Shown: positions 4,851 through 5,110 of the stretch, piece by piece
How positions within the stretch are numbered: position 1 is the first letter of the stretch
Layout of the letters: every line of letters starts with the position of its first letter
DNA from: Clostridiales bacterium UBA8153
GTDB lineage: Bacteria; Bacillota; Sulfobacillia; UBA8153
Assembly (NCBI GenBank): GCA_003449495.1
Contig: DMHJ01000067.1
Span: forward strand, 1 to 5,110
DNA: 5,110 nucleotides
Direction: 5' to 3'
Notes under the pieces: generated by a model
The model's database searches: none
Seen by the model: the letters and a program-made list of their open reading frames with translations, nothing else
What the model was told of the DNA's origin: nothing
Position numbers and translations under genes: made by a program

Positions 4851-4878
4851 AGTATACCACTTTCTGCCGATAAATCAA
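4851..4878 (-). promoter_or_regulatory. Promoter for the RRM-yqeK-LCP-rsfS run
   Basis: TTGATT (4878-4873) and TATACT (4856-4851) are 16 nt apart on the minus strand, and TGG directly before the -10 adds an extended -10 (TGGTATACT). The -35 overlaps the nadD stop codon (TGA 4877-4875). The match is good enough for a housekeeping sigma factor and would give the RRM gene expression independent of nadD. Confidence 0.72.
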
Positions 4879-5110
4879 GAGGTAGCTGGTCCTGGTGTGG
4901 CTGGTCCTGGTCGATACAGGTGGTGCTTGAGTATGTAATCCCGAACCTCGCGGGGAACCAGGTACCGCAGCGACTTGCCCTCCGCAACCCGCCGTCTCAG
5001 ATCGCGAGAGGAGATGGCCAGGGCAGGCGCAGTCAGTTCCTCGATGCGGCAAGGTGTGCGGTGCTGGAGGTCGGCAGCCTTTTCCCGCAGTCGTTCGCGG
5101 TCGCATCCGG
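4875..5110 (-). CDS. nadD: Nicotinate-nucleotide adenylyltransferase, C-terminal part
   Basis: NadD joins nicotinate mononucleotide and ATP to deamido-NAD in NAD synthesis. Seventy-seven residues are inside the window, about the last third of a protein usually near 200; the nucleotide-binding N-terminus lies to the right. Visible are CRIEELTAPALAISSRDLRR (20-39 of the fragment), with the I-S-S-R-D-L-R element equivalent to the adenylyltransferase I-S-S-T-x-I-R motif, then V-A-E-G-K-S-L-R-Y-L-V-P (41-52) and VRDYILKHHLY (55-65), the standard family ending. After it comes an extra tail RPGPATPGPATS from a tandem repeat. The frame stops at TGA 4877-4875. Other open minus frames over this stretch lack any family signal. 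It heads the nadD-yqeK-rsfS neighbourhood. Confidence 0.95.
   Translation of the reverse strand, partial: GCDRERLREKAADLQHRTPCRIEELTAPALAISSRDLRRRVAEGKSLRYLVPREVRDYILKHHLYRPGPATPGPATS
4882..4911 (-). repeat. 15-bp tandem duplication in the nadD tail
   Basis: Two adjacent 15-bp units, GTAGCTGGTCCTGGT (4882-4896) and GTGGCTGGTCCTGGT (4897-4911) on the plus strand, differ at one base. On the coding strand they encode P-G-P-A-T twice at the very end of NadD, beyond the conserved fold. This is likely a slippage duplication that keeps the frame. Confidence 0.85.

Noticed and set aside
4834..4856. GGTTCGAGTCC on the plus strand, like a tRNA T arm
   Set aside because: No matching T stem, acceptor or anticodon arm can be built around it.
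4747..5106. Minus-strand frame of 119 codons overlapping the nadD end
   Set aside because: A different minus frame carries the clear NadD C-terminus. This one is arginine/proline-rich shadow sequence without motifs and crosses the leader hairpins.

Overview
The window looks like a chromosomal stretch from a Gram-positive, Firmicutes-type bacterium, probably a moderately GC-rich anaerobic or thermophilic Clostridia-like lineage. The taxonomic guess rests on synteny: a minus-strand cluster nadD, (RRM protein), yqeK, LytR-CpsA-Psr, rsfS follows the classic Firmicutes nadD-yqeK-(LCP)-rsfS order. Strong AGGAGGTGA-type ribosome binding sites and a tRNA-Ala with encoded CCA fit this. The species cannot be named from the sequence alone.

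Layout, right to left along the direction of transcription (all main genes are on the minus strand). The C-terminal end of nadD (NAD synthesis) enters at 5110 and stops at 4875. A good promoter sits on the nadD stop codon. It is followed by a leader of about 125 nt with two hairpins, the second ending in T6, and then a single-domain RRM RNA-binding protein (4460-4717). Next come yqeK (HD-domain Ap4A hydrolase, 3853-4443), an LCP-family cell-wall glycopolymer transferase with a LytR_C domain (2531-3826), and rsfS (ribosomal silencing factor, 2139-2507, apparently starting at a CTG). Gaps inside this run are 16 to 26 nt, so RRM-yqeK-LCP-rsfS is probably one operon joining RNA binding, nucleotide clean-up, wall assembly and ribosome silencing.

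Between rsfS and a tRNA-Ala(GGC) gene (1856-1931, with its own near-consensus promoter) lies a plus-strand insertion-sequence relic (about 2015-2147). It holds a terminal pair of 20-bp direct repeats and the first 29 or so codons of a helix-turn-helix transposase. The rsfS stop codon falls inside this relic.

The stretch 1399-1855 has no clear gene. It holds a 13-nt perfect Shine-Dalgarno sequence with no usable start codon after it, followed by a frame that still reads like a small DNA-binding protein, perhaps a decayed gene. The left end (1-1398, minus) is most of an SLC13/DASS-family membrane transporter with two RCK_C (TrkA_C) domains, cut off by the window edge. It is clearly less GC-rich than the nadD-rsfS cluster.

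I do not see a previously unknown multi-gene system. The most interesting points are the RRM gene inserted into the nadD-yqeK block behind an attenuator-like leader, the run of non-ATG starts, the rsfS-IS relic junction, and the orphan Shine-Dalgarno sequence.
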